64,000 nt of DNA, from NCBI RefSeq assembly GCF_023652955.1, contig NZ_JAKLOY010000003.1:186001-250000 (forward strand), read 5' to 3'. The notes under the pieces were generated by a model, which ran no database searches, had not been told where the DNA came from, and saw only the letters and a list, made by a program, of their open reading frames with translations. A program made the position numbers and the translations under genes. Source of the DNA: Geomonas sp. Red32. Its GTDB lineage: Bacteria > Desulfobacterota > Desulfuromonadia > Geobacterales > Geobacteraceae. Positions 53,118 through 61,857 of this stretch are shown piece by piece (the first letter of the stretch is position 1; each line of letters opens with the position of its first letter).

Positions 53118-55252
53118 ACGGCTTACACGACCGGAAGGTGACCAGAGGGTGGAACAGGAGGCTCGCGGCGGCGCTTTCGCTGGCAGTGGTGCTCGTTGCC
53201 GCGGGGGGCGCGGCGGCCGAGGAGCCGTGGGAGCCGCTTCTGGAGCCCGATCCCTCGGTGGCGAAGACCCTCCCGCTGCCTGAGCAGGAGCGCCAGGTGG
53301 AAACCCTCGAGCAGAAGGGGGGCTTCATCGGGTACGGCTTCGTCGCCACCGACGGCTACGGCGGCCGGGCAGAACCCTTCGGCTTTCTCCGCTCCAGCCG
53401 GACCGGCGGCCTCTTCTATCGGAACCTCCAGCGCGACGGCAACCTCGAGGTCGAGGGGGCCTACCTGAACGAGCACGACTACCACGGCGACCTCCTCCTC
53501 GACTACCAGGGGGACTACCGTCTCCACCTGAGGACCGAGTCGCTCTTCCACAACCTGGACCGCGAAATCCTCTTCTCCCCGAACTTCCAGGCCGGACGCG
53601 TCGATCCCCCCCGGACCCCGGCCGATTACCTGGCGGTTCAGGACCCGGAGCTGGATTACGGGGTCAGCGTGGTACAGGACAACGCCGACTTCCGCTACCG
53701 GCTGCACAATTACCCCCTGCACGTGAGCCTCGGTTACTGGCGGCTGGTCCGGGAAGGGACCAAGCAGCAGCGCTTTGCGGACATCGCCTTCGAGGGGACT
53801 CCGAACACAATTTACGCCGCCCCCCGCAACGTGAACCAGCAGACCCAGGAGGGACGGGTGGGGGCCGACGTTCACCTGGGGCCGGTGGATCTCGCCTACG
53901 AGTTCAAGATCAGGGTCTTCGAGGACCGCCAGCCTATCCCGTCCGGCCCCTACGTCTCGCGCAACGATATCGCGGGAAACCCGGAGACGGTGGGGGGGGT
54001 GAGGGAGCATAACGAGAATCCCGACAGCCGCTTCATCTCCCATACGCTCAAGATGCACAGCTCGATGTCCGGAGGGCTGGTGGCGAGCGGCGCCTACAGC
54101 GTCGAGCAGCGCGAAAACCTCTCCAACCTCTCCGATACCACCGGTGCCAAGTACATCCGCGAGGATCTCCACAATGCCGCCGGCGACCTCTCCTACATTT
54201 TCAATAAAGAGTGGAGCGCGGCGGTCAAATACCGCCGCCAGCAGCTGGAGAACGATGGAAGGGGCGAGGTGACCAGTGTGAACTTCGCCAACCCGGTGGT
54301 CCTCGTGAAGTCCCCGATGGATACCACCAGGGACACGGTGACCGCCACCATCTCCTACCATCCGCGGCGCGACTTCACGGTGACCGGCGAATACCGGGGA
54401 CAGTTCCAGCAAAGGAGCAATGTCTCCTCCCTGCAGTCCTATACCAGCTGGGCGCTCCCCGAGGACAGCGCGAGCCATCGCGGGGTCATCTCCGCCAACT
54501 ACCGGCCGGTGACCGGGGTCCGCTTCAACGGAAGCTACAGCTACACCACCGTCGACCACCCCTCCTACGGCGCCTCCTACCAGGAGAAGCACGAAGGAAA
54601 ACTGCTGGCGAGCTTCATCAGGAACAACGGCTGGGGGGGGAGCGCCAACCTGATCGTCAGGCGGGAGATGAACCCCGACGTGCAGCATTTCCTGGTCAAC
54701 CTCCCGGTCGACCCTACGGTCTCCACCGACGTGACCTACACCGCCTATCCCCTCACCTCCCGCGACCGCCAGGTGGTCAACGGGAACCTGATCGGGTGGT
54801 TAGTTCCGCTGCCGGGATTGACGCTGGGGGCCAACTACGCCTATCTCGACACCCGGATCGACCAGAGCGTGCTCTTCTCGATGGTGGCGGTGGGACACGA
54901 GGCCGGCTCGGATTTCTACGACCGCTCCCACGTGTTCGGGGTAAGTGCCACCTACACCGGGGTGGACAAGCTCGACCTTTCCCTCATGCTGCAGCAGGTC
55001 CGCTCCGCTTCGGCCTTCGAGCCTGCCTTTACCTCCTTCTCCGCCGGCAGCGATACCAGTGGCATCACCGGCATCACCAGGCAAAACACGGTGGTCAGCC
55101 AGCTTTCCGCACGGGGGGAGTACCACTTCACCCCGATGCTTTCCTCCTCGCTGCAGTACCAGGTGAGGAATTACGACGAGAAGAACCCGGCCTACAGCCT
55201 CTACAACGGGACCGTCCATTCCGTGGTGGCTACCGTGGCGGCCACGTGGTGA
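53114..55252 (+). CDS. MtrB/PioB-family decaheme-associated outer-membrane porin
   Basis: A 712-residue barrel protein with signal peptide (AAALSLAVVLVAAGGAAA). It has the family pattern of many alternating strands with Tyr/Arg ends (YRLHLRTESLFHN, FRYRLHNYPLHVSLGYWRL, FTVTGEYRGQFQQRSN, GVRFNGSYSYTTVD) and ends HSVVATVAATW with the terminal aromatic. It forms the sheath for the decaheme cytochrome encoded directly upstream. No outer-surface MtrC/OmcA-like cytochrome follows, so the outward electron acceptor is not in the window. Confidence 0.92.
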   Translation: MNGLHDRKVTRGWNRRLAAALSLAVVLVAAGGAAAEEPWEPLLEPDPSVAKTLPLPEQERQVETLEQKGGFIGYGFVATDGYGGRAEPFGFLRSSRTGGLFYRNLQRDGNLEVEGAYLNEHDYHGDLLLDYQGDYRLHLRTESLFHNLDREILFSPNFQAGRVDPPRTPADYLAVQDPELDYGVSVVQDNADFRYRLHNYPLHVSLGYWRLVREGTKQQRFADIAFEGTPNTIYAAPRNVNQQTQEGRVGADVHLGPVDLAYEFKIRVFEDRQPIPSGPYVSRNDIAGNPETVGGVREHNENPDSRFISHTLKMHSSMSGGLVASGAYSVEQRENLSNLSDTTGAKYIREDLHNAAGDLSYIFNKEWSAAVKYRRQQLENDGRGEVTSVNFANPVVLVKSPMDTTRDTVTATISYHPRRDFTVTGEYRGQFQQRSNVSSLQSYTSWALPEDSASHRGVISANYRPVTGVRFNGSYSYTTVDHPSYGASYQEKHEGKLLASFIRNNGWGGSANLIVRREMNPDVQHFLVNLPVDPTVSTDVTYTAYPLTSRDRQVVNGNLIGWLVPLPGLTLGANYAYLDTRIDQSVLFSMVAVGHEAGSDFYDRSHVFGVSATYTGVDKLDLSLMLQQVRSASAFEPAFTSFSAGSDTSGITGITRQNTVVSQLSARGEYHFTPMLSSSLQYQVRNYDEKNPAYSLYNGTVHSVVATVAATW

Positions 55253-55266
55253 GCAAGAGGTAGATC

Positions 55267-56229
55267 CTGAAAGTTTTCCGCCTGACAATCCTGCTGCTGG
55301 TCATCTGCGCAGTCACCCCCGCGTCGCGCTCCCTTGCGGCCGGGAAGCTGGTGGCGGCAATCCTGACCTGCGACCTGCCGCGCTACCGCGAGGCTCACCG
55401 GGCCTTCATCAAGGCCTTGGTGCTCAAGGGGTACGACCAGAGCAGCGTGGAAGTCATCACCCAGACCCCCAATCCGGACCCGATCTCCTGGGCCAACAGC
55501 GTCAGGAAGTTCAACGCCATCGGCGCGGACCTCATCGTCTCCTACGGGGCCTCCGCCACCTTGGCGGCGCTGCACGAGCGGGGGGATATCCCGGTGGTCT
55601 TTGCCGACGTCTACGGCCCGGTGGAAACAGGCGTGGCCAAGAGCATGAACTCCACCGGCACCAACGCGGCCGGCATTAGCTCGAAGGTACCGCTGGTTAC
55701 CCTCATCCGCACCGCGCTCGAGATCAAGCCGACCAAGTCGGTGGGGGTGATCTATTCGGTGAGGGAAGAGGGATCCCTGGTCCAGCTCCGGGAAGCCCGC
55801 AAGATAGCCGCCGCCAACGGGGTGATCCTCACCGAGGCCAACGTGAGCGGAACTTCGGGGGTCGATGCCGCGCTGGCGTCGCTGTTTGGGGCCCGGGTGG
55901 AGATGATCTACATCACCGAGTGCGCGGCCGCCAGCCGCGCGTTCGAGAAGGTGGTGCACCGGGCGGCCGAGCTGAAGATCCCGGTGATCTCGCAGATGCC
56001 GGGGGCTGCCCACAAGGGGGCGCTGGTCTCGCTGGAGGCCGATCCCGCCGAGCAGGGACAGGTGGCGGCGGAATACGCCGCCCGCATCCTTTCCGGCAAG
56101 AGGGCGTCCCAACTCCCGGTGGCTACCCCGAAACGGGTGGACCTGATTGTCAACCTGAAGATGGCAAAGACGCTGGATCTTCATGTCCCCTTCCCGGTGT
56201 TTTCCGCAGCCACTCGGGTTCTGAAGTGA
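55267..56229 (+). CDS. ABC-type periplasmic binding protein (PF04392-like)
   Basis: A 320-residue exported protein of the ABC substrate-binding (type 1, TrpX-like) family: FIKALVLKGYDQSSVEVI, VTPNPDPISW-like region ITQTPNPDPI, DLIVSYGASATLAAL, KSVGVIYSVREEGSLVQLREA. The frame upstream of the GTG at 55351 carries a clear signal peptide (VFRLTILLLVICAV) but no ATG, GTG or TTG. CTG at 55267, 6 nt after AGAGG, is the best start, which would be a rare initiation codon; ATC at 55264 is another. It lies 14 nt after the porin gene, so probably in the same operon, and with the ATPase at its other end suggests transport is tied to the conduit. Confidence 0.82.
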   Translation: MKVFRLTILLLVICAVTPASRSLAAGKLVAAILTCDLPRYREAHRAFIKALVLKGYDQSSVEVITQTPNPDPISWANSVRKFNAIGADLIVSYGASATLAALHERGDIPVVFADVYGPVETGVAKSMNSTGTNAAGISSKVPLVTLIRTALEIKPTKSVGVIYSVREEGSLVQLREARKIAAANGVILTEANVSGTSGVDAALASLFGARVEMIYITECAAASRAFEKVVHRAAELKIPVISQMPGAAHKGALVSLEADPAEQGQVAAEYAARILSGKRASQLPVATPKRVDLIVNLKMAKTLDLHVPFPVFSAATRVLK

Positions 56230-56244
56230 TAGTATGAGGTGCTG

Positions 56245-56631
56245 ATGAGAAAGATCATGATCGTCGACGATGATGCGGCCTTCGTCCAGGCGCTTAAGGA
56301 AAAGATCCAGTCCCTCTATCCACTATTGGATGTGAGGACCTGCACCGATCCTTTCCAGGCGCTCACCATCCTGAAAGATGAGAAACTCGATCTTTTGCTG
56401 GTGGACCTGGAGATGCCGGTGCTCGACGGTACCAAGCTCGTGAACTACGCGTTGTCGGTCGGAATGGATAAGAACCGTATCGTGATCCTGTCGGGGCGCG
56501 ACTCAGACTACCTCCACGAGCAGTTTCCCATGGGGACCTGCCTGGCGGTATTGAACAAGTACGAGGCAAAGCAGAAGGCGGTGCTCGATATGATCTTCAG
56601 CTCGCTCCAGAGAAAGGCGGCGGAGAGCTGA
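56245..56631 (+). CDS. Single-domain response regulator
   Basis: A 128-residue receiver: IMIVDDDAAFVQ (acidic pocket), phospho-acceptor in LLLVDLEMPVLDG, VILSGRDSD and NKYEAK in place of the usual K-P. GAGG precedes the ATG at 56245. It is 15 nt after the binding-protein gene and ends the conduit operon, so phosphorylation may tune that system; no cognate kinase is adjacent. Confidence 0.9.
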   Translation: MRKIMIVDDDAAFVQALKEKIQSLYPLLDVRTCTDPFQALTILKDEKLDLLLVDLEMPVLDGTKLVNYALSVGMDKNRIVILSGRDSDYLHEQFPMGTCLAVLNKYEAKQKAVLDMIFSSLQRKAAES

Positions 56632-56643
56632 TCAGAAACATTC

Positions 56644-56730
56644 GTAGGTCGTGTTGAGGTACGAAACGCGGCGCTTCCGGCGGTGATGGCAAGCGTCGCG
56701 TTTCACGATGAGGCTGTTCAACGCGGCCTA
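56644..56730. repeat. Dispersed palindromic repeat, copy 4
   Basis: Begins GTAGGTCGTGTTGAGGTACG and ends AGGCTGTTCAACGCGGCCTA, the same palindromic ends as copies at 17081, 19858 and 20228 but more diverged. It sits between two genes on the + strand. Confidence 0.7.
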
Positions 56731-56766
56731 TGCGTGGTGAATAGCAAAAAAGGTTGAGAGGTTGTG

Positions 56767-57156
56767 ATGGGAAAGAACATGCGGTTGATCTGTTACGGGC
56801 AGAAGCACACCCGGCCCGAGTGGGAGAAGGTGCTATCCGGTGCCGGTTTCGATCAGTTTTGCGAGGAGCTGGTCCAGGAGTTAGCGGCTTTTGATATCAG
56901 GCTGGAGAGGCTTGACAGCCAGGAGCAGGTGATCGAGATAAAGAGCTACGTGGACCTCCTCAACGCGGTCAGGATCGGCTCCCCTTCCGACGGGATCTCC
57001 AGCATCTGCGTCGGCCATGTGATCGGGAAAAGCCCCAACCTCGATCCCCTGGAGGATATCAGGAGGGCGGTCAACCGGATCGCCTTCGCGCCGGAGACGG
57101 TGCCTCCCGACAGCGAAAACCGAAAGGTCTGTCACAACTGTGGATGTGGCTGCTGA
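56767..57156 (+). CDS. Protein of unknown function with CxxCxCxC tail
   Basis: A 129-residue soluble protein. The first 100 residues form a compact mixed alpha/beta domain (LICYGQKHTRPEWEKVLSGA, IKSYVDLLNAVRIGSPSDGI) not recognised. The last eight residues are CHNCGCGC, four Cys plus a His that could bind a metal ion or iron-sulfur cluster, or serve in persulfide or redox transfer. GAGAGG lies before the ATG. A terminator follows at 57163-57188. Confidence 0.75.
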   Translation: MGKNMRLICYGQKHTRPEWEKVLSGAGFDQFCEELVQELAAFDIRLERLDSQEQVIEIKSYVDLLNAVRIGSPSDGISSICVGHVIGKSPNLDPLEDIRRAVNRIAFAPETVPPDSENRKVCHNCGCGC

Positions 57157-57162
57157 TGGGCG

Positions 57163-57188
57163 AGGGGCCTCCGGAGATGGAGGCCCCT
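57163..57188. terminator. Terminator between convergent genes
   Basis: A perfect 10-bp stem AGGGGCCTCC/GGAGGCCCCT with a 6-nt loop and TTCCTTTT after it, 6 nt past the Cys-tail gene and 27 nt from the end of the yfcE-like gene. Confidence 0.8.
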
Positions 57189-57214
57189 TCCTTTTGAAGG
57201 GAGGGGTGGGGATG

Positions 57215-57685
57215 TCACGGGGCGATGCCGCGAATGACGGCCTCGACCTCATCCCCCTCGACGGTGATGACCGCATAGGAGCCGGAGCCGCTCTCCTTGA
57301 GGGACCCGGGGTTGATCAACAGCATACCTTCCGCCGTGTCCACCGCAGGGAGGTGGGTGTGCCCGTAGAGGATGACGTCGGCGCCGACCTGTTTGCCGCG
57401 GCCGATCAGGCCGCCCAGCCCGGACTTCACGGCATGCCGGTTGCCGTGGGTCACCAGCACCTGGCAGCCGCCGAACTTCAGGGTGAGTTCGCGGGGAAGC
57501 TGTGGGTCGCAGTCGCAGTTGCCGGCTACCCGGAGGACCGGTACTTCGAGCACATCTTCGAGAAGCTTCGCGTCCTGGCTGCCGTCTCCCAGGTGGATAA
57601 TGTGGTCGACCGGGCCGGCCAGTTCATGAGCCTTGAAGGCCTGCGGATAGTTGCCGTGGCTGTCGGAAATGACCAGAAGTTTCAT
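57215..57685 (-). CDS. YfcE/MJ0936-family phosphodiesterase
   Basis: A 156-residue calcineurin-like metallophosphoesterase. All dimetal motifs are present: VISDSHGN, HLGDGSQD, VAGNCD, VTHGNRHA and GHTHLP. Small members of this family cleave phosphodiester or phosphonate substrates in vitro; the physiological target is unknown. The ATG at 57685 (GAGG upstream) gives the usual family length; the longer frame adds only unrelated residues. Confidence 0.92.
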   Translation of the reverse strand: MKLLVISDSHGNYPQAFKAHELAGPVDHIIHLGDGSQDAKLLEDVLEVPVLRVAGNCDCDPQLPRELTLKFGGCQVLVTHGNRHAVKSGLGGLIGRGKQVGADVILYGHTHLPAVDTAEGMLLINPGSLKESGSGSYAVITVEGDEVEAVIRGIAP

Positions 57686-57863
57686 CACATGCCTCATTTG
57701 ATGGCGGGGAGCGGGAAGTTGCGTTGAGAGTTCCCCGATACCGTGTATATCAATGGTGTATAGACCTTTGTGGCACATGAGTTCAAGAAAATTGTTGGCT
57801 CATTGGGGAGGTACCCAAGGGACCACAGGGCGGTGGCTACAACTCACATTCAGTGGAGGGGGC

Positions 57864-58754
57864 ATGAAACGAGGATGTCTATTCTGGGGCGCCCTGACGG
57901 CGGGGGGGCTGCTGCTTCTTTTCGCGGTCTGCGTGGCGGTGGCCACCGCGCTCTTTGGCGACCATGAACGCTTCTCCGGCGAGGACGGCATCGGCTACGT
58001 GGAGATCAAAGGGGTCATTGTCGATGGCCAGGACACCGTGCGCCAGTTGCGCGAGCTCAGGAAGAACGAGCGGGTGAAGGCGGTGGTGGTCCGGGTAGAC
58101 TCCCCCGGCGGCGTGGTCGGCCCCTCCCAGGAGATCTCCGCGGAGATCAAGGGGCTCGCCCGGGTCAAGAAGGTGGTGGTCTCCATGGGAAGCATCGCCG
58201 CCTCCGGGGGGTACTACATCTCGGCCCCCGCGACCCTCATCTACGCCAACCCCGGCACCATCACGGGGAGCATCGGGGTCTTGATGAAGTTCTCCAACCT
58301 CGAGGGGCTGATGGGGAAGGTGGGGATGAAGGCCTTCACCATCAAGACCGGCAAGTTCAAGGACGTGGGATCGCCTGCCCGCCCGATGACCGCCGAGGAG
58401 CGGCAGATGCTCCAGAACGTGATCGACTCCACCCACGCCCAGTTCGTGAAGGCGGTGGCCGAGGGGCGCAAGCTTCCGGTGGAGAGTGTCAGGGCCATCG
58501 CGGACGGGAGGATCTTCTCCGGGGAGCAGGCGCTGGCCGTCAAGCTCGTCGACCGGCTCGGCACCCTGCAGGACGCCATCGAGGAGGCGGGCCGCCTGGC
58601 CGGGATCAAGGGGGAGCCCCACCTGATCAAACCGCCCAAGAAGAAAACCAAAATGATCGACCTTCTGGTGGAGAGCGCCGCCGACCGGCTGGGAGCCTTG
58701 TCGCGGGCCGACGGCGAGGTGAGTGTGGACTACCGGCTCGGTGCCGGATGGTAG
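57864..58754 (+). CDS. sppA: Signal peptide peptidase SppA (short type)
   Basis: A 296-residue membrane-bound serine protease that degrades leftover signal peptides. N-terminal TM (LFWGALTAGGLLLLFAVCV), the SGGVVGPS-like oxyanion region (VDSPGGVVGPS), nucleophile Ser in SMGSIAASGGYY and general-base Lys in IKTGKFKDVGSP form the Ser-Lys pair. Length fits the short SppA class. GGAGGGGG precedes the ATG. Downstream the fatty acid operon has its own promoter. Confidence 0.93.
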   Translation: MKRGCLFWGALTAGGLLLLFAVCVAVATALFGDHERFSGEDGIGYVEIKGVIVDGQDTVRQLRELRKNERVKAVVVRVDSPGGVVGPSQEISAEIKGLARVKKVVVSMGSIAASGGYYISAPATLIYANPGTITGSIGVLMKFSNLEGLMGKVGMKAFTIKTGKFKDVGSPARPMTAEERQMLQNVIDSTHAQFVKAVAEGRKLPVESVRAIADGRIFSGEQALAVKLVDRLGTLQDAIEEAGRLAGIKGEPHLIKPPKKKTKMIDLLVESAADRLGALSRADGEVSVDYRLGAGW

Positions 58755-58767
58755 CCCATCATTTGTC

Positions 58768-58795
58768 TTGACAAAATGGCCTCCATCTATATACT
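58768..58795 (+). promoter_or_regulatory. Sigma70 promoter of the yceD-rpmF-plsX-fab operon
   Basis: TTGACA (consensus) and TATACT are 16 nt apart. The transcription start would be near 58802, so the ATG at 58776 lies inside the promoter and the GTG at 58827 is the first usable start. Confidence 0.8.
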
Positions 58796-58826
58796 GGGAA
58801 ACTTTGAAAAAGAGGGGGTCCATCCC

Positions 58827-59363
58827 GTGAAGATACGCGTCGATGACGTTAAAAAGAAGCGGATCGACCTCACTGAAGAGGAACCCGCGGAGCACTACCC
58901 GAGTCTGGTCGACATGGAAGCCGAGGATGGCGTAACCTTCACCAAGCCGATCCTCGCCGAGATGTCCGCCCAGTGGGAGTACGGACACGTGAGGGTCGCC
59001 GGCAAAGTGGAAAGCGCCGTCCGCCTCAGCTGCTCGCGCTGCTTGACCGAGTACGAATTGCCCCTTTCCTCCGAGTTCACCATCTTCTACACCGAGTCCA
59101 AGGGTGATGAGATGGACGAGGAGGTCGAACTGAGCGACGAAGAGTTGATTTCGGCCAGCTACCGCGGGGACGAGATTGACCTTGACCCGGAGATCGCCGA
59201 GCAGGTACTGCTCGAGGTCCCGTACAAACCTCTTTGCAAGGAGTCCTGCCTGGGGCTTTGCCCCAACTGCGGCCAGGACCTAAACCACGGCGAGTGCGGC
59301 TGCGACCGCGGCGGGATCAACCTTAAAATGGCCGCGCTGAAGAAGATCAAGATAGAAAAGTAA
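58827..59363 (+). CDS. YceD/DUF177 family protein
   Basis: A 178-residue protein of the DUF177 family, nearly always found next to rpmF and linked to 23S rRNA maturation. Conserved features: VRLSCSRCLTEYELPLSSEF with the first CxxC, the acidic stretch near 95-125, LLEVPYKPLCKESCLGLCPNCGQDLN with further Cys forming a zinc site, and MAALKKIKI at the end. GTG start is chosen from the promoter position and the AGAGGGGG ribosome site. Confidence 0.93.
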   Translation: MKIRVDDVKKKRIDLTEEEPAEHYPSLVDMEAEDGVTFTKPILAEMSAQWEYGHVRVAGKVESAVRLSCSRCLTEYELPLSSEFTIFYTESKGDEMDEEVELSDEELISASYRGDEIDLDPEIAEQVLLEVPYKPLCKESCLGLCPNCGQDLNHGECGCDRGGINLKMAALKKIKIEK

Positions 59364-59375
59364 AAGGAGAACACC

Positions 59376-59558
59376 ATGGCTGTACCCAAGAAGAAAACTT
59401 CCAAGTCCCGCAAAAACATGAGAAGGGCTCACGACTTCCTGACCGCTCCCACCGTCTCCACCTGCCCCCAGTGCAAGGCCCCCAAACTCCCGCACTGCGT
59501 CTGCCCCTCCTGCGGAACCTACAAGGGACGCCAGGTCCTGAACGCCGAAGAAGCTTAA
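59376..59558 (+). CDS. rpmF: 50S ribosomal protein L32
   Basis: A 60-residue ribosomal protein: [20 protein letters not shown] start typical of L32, and zinc-binding CPQC and CPSC knuckles. AAAGGAG precedes the ATG, 12 nt after the yceD-type gene. Fixed neighbour of the phospholipid/fatty acid genes in bacteria. Confidence 0.98.
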   Translation: MAVPKKKTSKSRKNMRRAHDFLTAPTVSTCPQCKAPKLPHCVCPSCGTYKGRQVLNAEEA

Positions 59559-59612
59559 TAGCCAGGCGTTCACACTGTCGTGACTTCAGGAAATCCGCTT
59601 TCCAGGGGAAAT

Positions 59613-60671
59613 ATGAGAGTTGCTGTCGATGTGATGGGGGGCGATAACGCCCCTCATGTTGAGGTCGAAGGTGCCGTAGCCGCAGCCAGGGAGTTCGGAG
59701 TACCGGTCACCCTGGTAGGCGACATCGAAAGGGTCAAGGCCGAGCTCGCTCGCTACGACGTGACCGGTCTGGACATCGACCTCTGGCATGCCTCCGAGGT
59801 AGTAGGCATGCACGATTCCGCCTCCGACGCGGTCCGCAAGAAAAAGGACTCCTCCATCAGGGTCGCTTTCGAGCTCGTCAAGGAGGGGAAGGCCGCCGCC
59901 GTGGTCAGCGCAGGCAACTCCGGTGCCACCATGGCCGCGGGGATGTTCGTGTTGAGGCGGATGAAGGGTATCGACCGTCCCGCCATCGCCCAGATCTTTC
60001 CTACCCTCACCGGCAAGACCCTCGTGCTCGATGTCGGCGGCAACGTCGACTGCAAGCCGATCCACCTCTTGCAGTTCGCCATCATGGGCGAGGTCTACGC
60101 CCGCTTTGTGATGGGGATCGCCGCCCCCCGGGTGGGCCTTCTCTCCAATGGCGAGGAAGACAGCAAGGGGAACGACCTGACCCGCGAGAGCAGCCTCATG
60201 CTGCGTGAAAAGCCGATCAACTACATCGGCTACGTGGAGGGACGGGACATCTTCAACGGCACCGTCGACGTGGTGGTCACCGATGGCTTCGTCGGCAACG
60301 TGGTGCTCAAGGTTTCCGAAGGGCTCGCCGAGACCGTGGGCAAGATGCTCAGGGCCGAGATCAAAAGCAGCCTCCTTTCCCAAGTAGGTTATCTCCTCTG
60401 CCGCAAGGCCTTCAATAATTTCAAGAAAACTGTGGACTACGCGGAGTACGGCGGCGCTCCCCTTTTGGGGATCAACGGCGTCGGCATGATCTGCCACGGC
60501 GGCTCCAACCCCAAGGCGATCAAGAATGCCATCCGCTTCGCCCATGACTACGCGCTGAAAGGGGTCAACGGCCGGATGGCTGACAAGCTCGATGAAAGCT
60601 TCCCCGGATCGGCCCGCGAACGCGAGGGCGCACCGGTCCCCGACGCCGCAAAGGAGAAAGCAGCCCAATGA
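59613..60671 (+). CDS. plsX: Phosphate acyltransferase PlsX
   Basis: A 352-residue enzyme making acyl phosphate from acyl-ACP for phospholipid synthesis. Signatures: [15 protein letters not shown] start, [51 protein letters not shown] and [11 protein letters not shown]. Start ATG at 59613 after CAGGGGAA; upstream frame is noncoding. Its stop overlaps fabH as ATGA. Together with fab genes it feeds membrane lipid synthesis. Confidence 0.97.
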   Translation: MRVAVDVMGGDNAPHVEVEGAVAAAREFGVPVTLVGDIERVKAELARYDVTGLDIDLWHASEVVGMHDSASDAVRKKKDSSIRVAFELVKEGKAAAVVSAGNSGATMAAGMFVLRRMKGIDRPAIAQIFPTLTGKTLVLDVGGNVDCKPIHLLQFAIMGEVYARFVMGIAAPRVGLLSNGEEDSKGNDLTRESSLMLREKPINYIGYVEGRDIFNGTVDVVVTDGFVGNVVLKVSEGLAETVGKMLRAEIKSSLLSQVGYLLCRKAFNNFKKTVDYAEYGGAPLLGINGVGMICHGGSNPKAIKNAIRFAHDYALKGVNGRMADKLDESFPGSAREREGAPVPDAAKEKAAQ

Positions 60672-61648
60672 TTCGCGCAAAAATCACCGGCACCGGTTCC
60701 TGTCTGCCGGAGAAGGTACTGACCAACTTCGATCTCGAGAAGATGGTGGATACCAGCGACGAGTGGATCGTCACCCGAACCGGCATCCGCGAGCGCCGCA
60801 TCGCCTCGGAGGGGGAGTACACCTCCACCTTCGCCACCCAGGCCGCCCTCAGGGCGCTGGAGGCCGCGGGCGCCAAGGCCGAGGAGATCGACCTCCTGAT
60901 CATCGGCACCCTGACCCCCGACTTCCCGTTCCCCGCCACCGCCTGCATCGTACAGCAGAACATCAAGGCGGTGAACGCCGCCTGCTTCGACCTCTCCGCC
61001 GCCTGCTCCGGTTTCATCTACGCCCTTTCCACCGCCGAAAAGTTCATCCGCTGCGGCCAGGCCAAAAAAGCGCTGGTGATCGGCGCCGAGGTTCTTTCCC
61101 GCGTCGTGGACTGGAGCGACCGTAACACCTGCCTGCTCTTCGGCGACGGCGCCGGCGCAGTGGTGCTCGAGGCCGCCGAGGGGGACCATGGCGTTCTCTC
61201 CACCCACCTCCACAGCGACGGCAACTACTGGGAACTCCTCTACCAGAGAGGGTGCGGCAGCCGCAACCCGGCCTCCCAGAAGAACCTGGACGACCGCCTG
61301 ATCTACCTGACCATGCAGGGGAACGAGGTCTTCAAGTACGCCGTGCGCGCCATGGGGGAGGTGGGGCTCGAGGCTCTCACCACCAACGGCCTTACCATTG
61401 GCGACGTTTCGCTCTTCATCCCGCACCAGGCTAACCAGAGGATCATCGACTCGGTCGGGAAACGGCTGGGGATCGGCGCCGACCGCACCTACGTGAACCT
61501 CGGCCGCTACGGCAATACCTCTGCCGCTTCCATCCCGATCGCGCTCGACGAGGCCTTCCGCGCCGGCCGCATCAAGGATGGCGACGTGGTGCTCCTCGAC
61601 GCCTTCGGCGGCGGGCTCACCTGGGGCGCGGCCGCCATCCGCTGGTAA
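60668..61648 (+). CDS. fabH: 3-oxoacyl-ACP synthase III FabH
   Basis: A 326-residue condensing enzyme that starts fatty acid chains from acetyl-CoA and malonyl-ACP. Catalytic triad is visible: Cys in [13 protein letters not shown], His in [10 protein letters not shown], Asn in [10 protein letters not shown]. Begins [19 protein letters not shown]. Translationally coupled to plsX. A 209-bp repeat-containing spacer separates it from fabD. Confidence 0.97.
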   Translation: MIRAKITGTGSCLPEKVLTNFDLEKMVDTSDEWIVTRTGIRERRIASEGEYTSTFATQAALRALEAAGAKAEEIDLLIIGTLTPDFPFPATACIVQQNIKAVNAACFDLSAACSGFIYALSTAEKFIRCGQAKKALVIGAEVLSRVVDWSDRNTCLLFGDGAGAVVLEAAEGDHGVLSTHLHSDGNYWELLYQRGCGSRNPASQKNLDDRLIYLTMQGNEVFKYAVRAMGEVGLEALTTNGLTIGDVSLFIPHQANQRIIDSVGKRLGIGADRTYVNLGRYGNTSAASIPIALDEAFRAGRIKDGDVVLLDAFGGGLTWGAAAIRW

Positions 61649-61669
61649 ATTAGCGAGATACGCAAAAAT

Positions 61670-61808
61670 CCCCCCTGTCCCCCCTGTCCCCCCTTCGCAA
61701 GGGGGGGGACGGTTGGGCCACTTTTCCCGGTACTGCTAGGGGAGACGGCTGGTCCTCCTTTTCCGGTACTGCTGGGGAAGGCGGCCGGGGGATCTTTTCC
61801 CGGATACT
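61670..61808. repeat. Repeat-rich spacer between fabH and fabD
   Basis: Two CCCCCCTGT 9-mers run into CCCCCC, TTCGCAA, then eight G, a hairpin at 61688-61708. It is followed by three spaced copies of a CTTTTCCCGGTACT-type motif (61721, 61757 and 61794; spacing 36-37). No gene; open frames here are low-complexity. Confidence 0.8.
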
Positions 61809-61857
61809 CTTTTGACCCTGTAATGTAAGTTCGCATCACTTCTTAACGAGGGTACCT

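Noticed and set aside
61507-61839. 110-codon minus-strand frame with PPLAKGGQGG-type peptide
   Set aside because: Such peptides come from translating the C-run/G-run repeat and are a known kind of false prediction.
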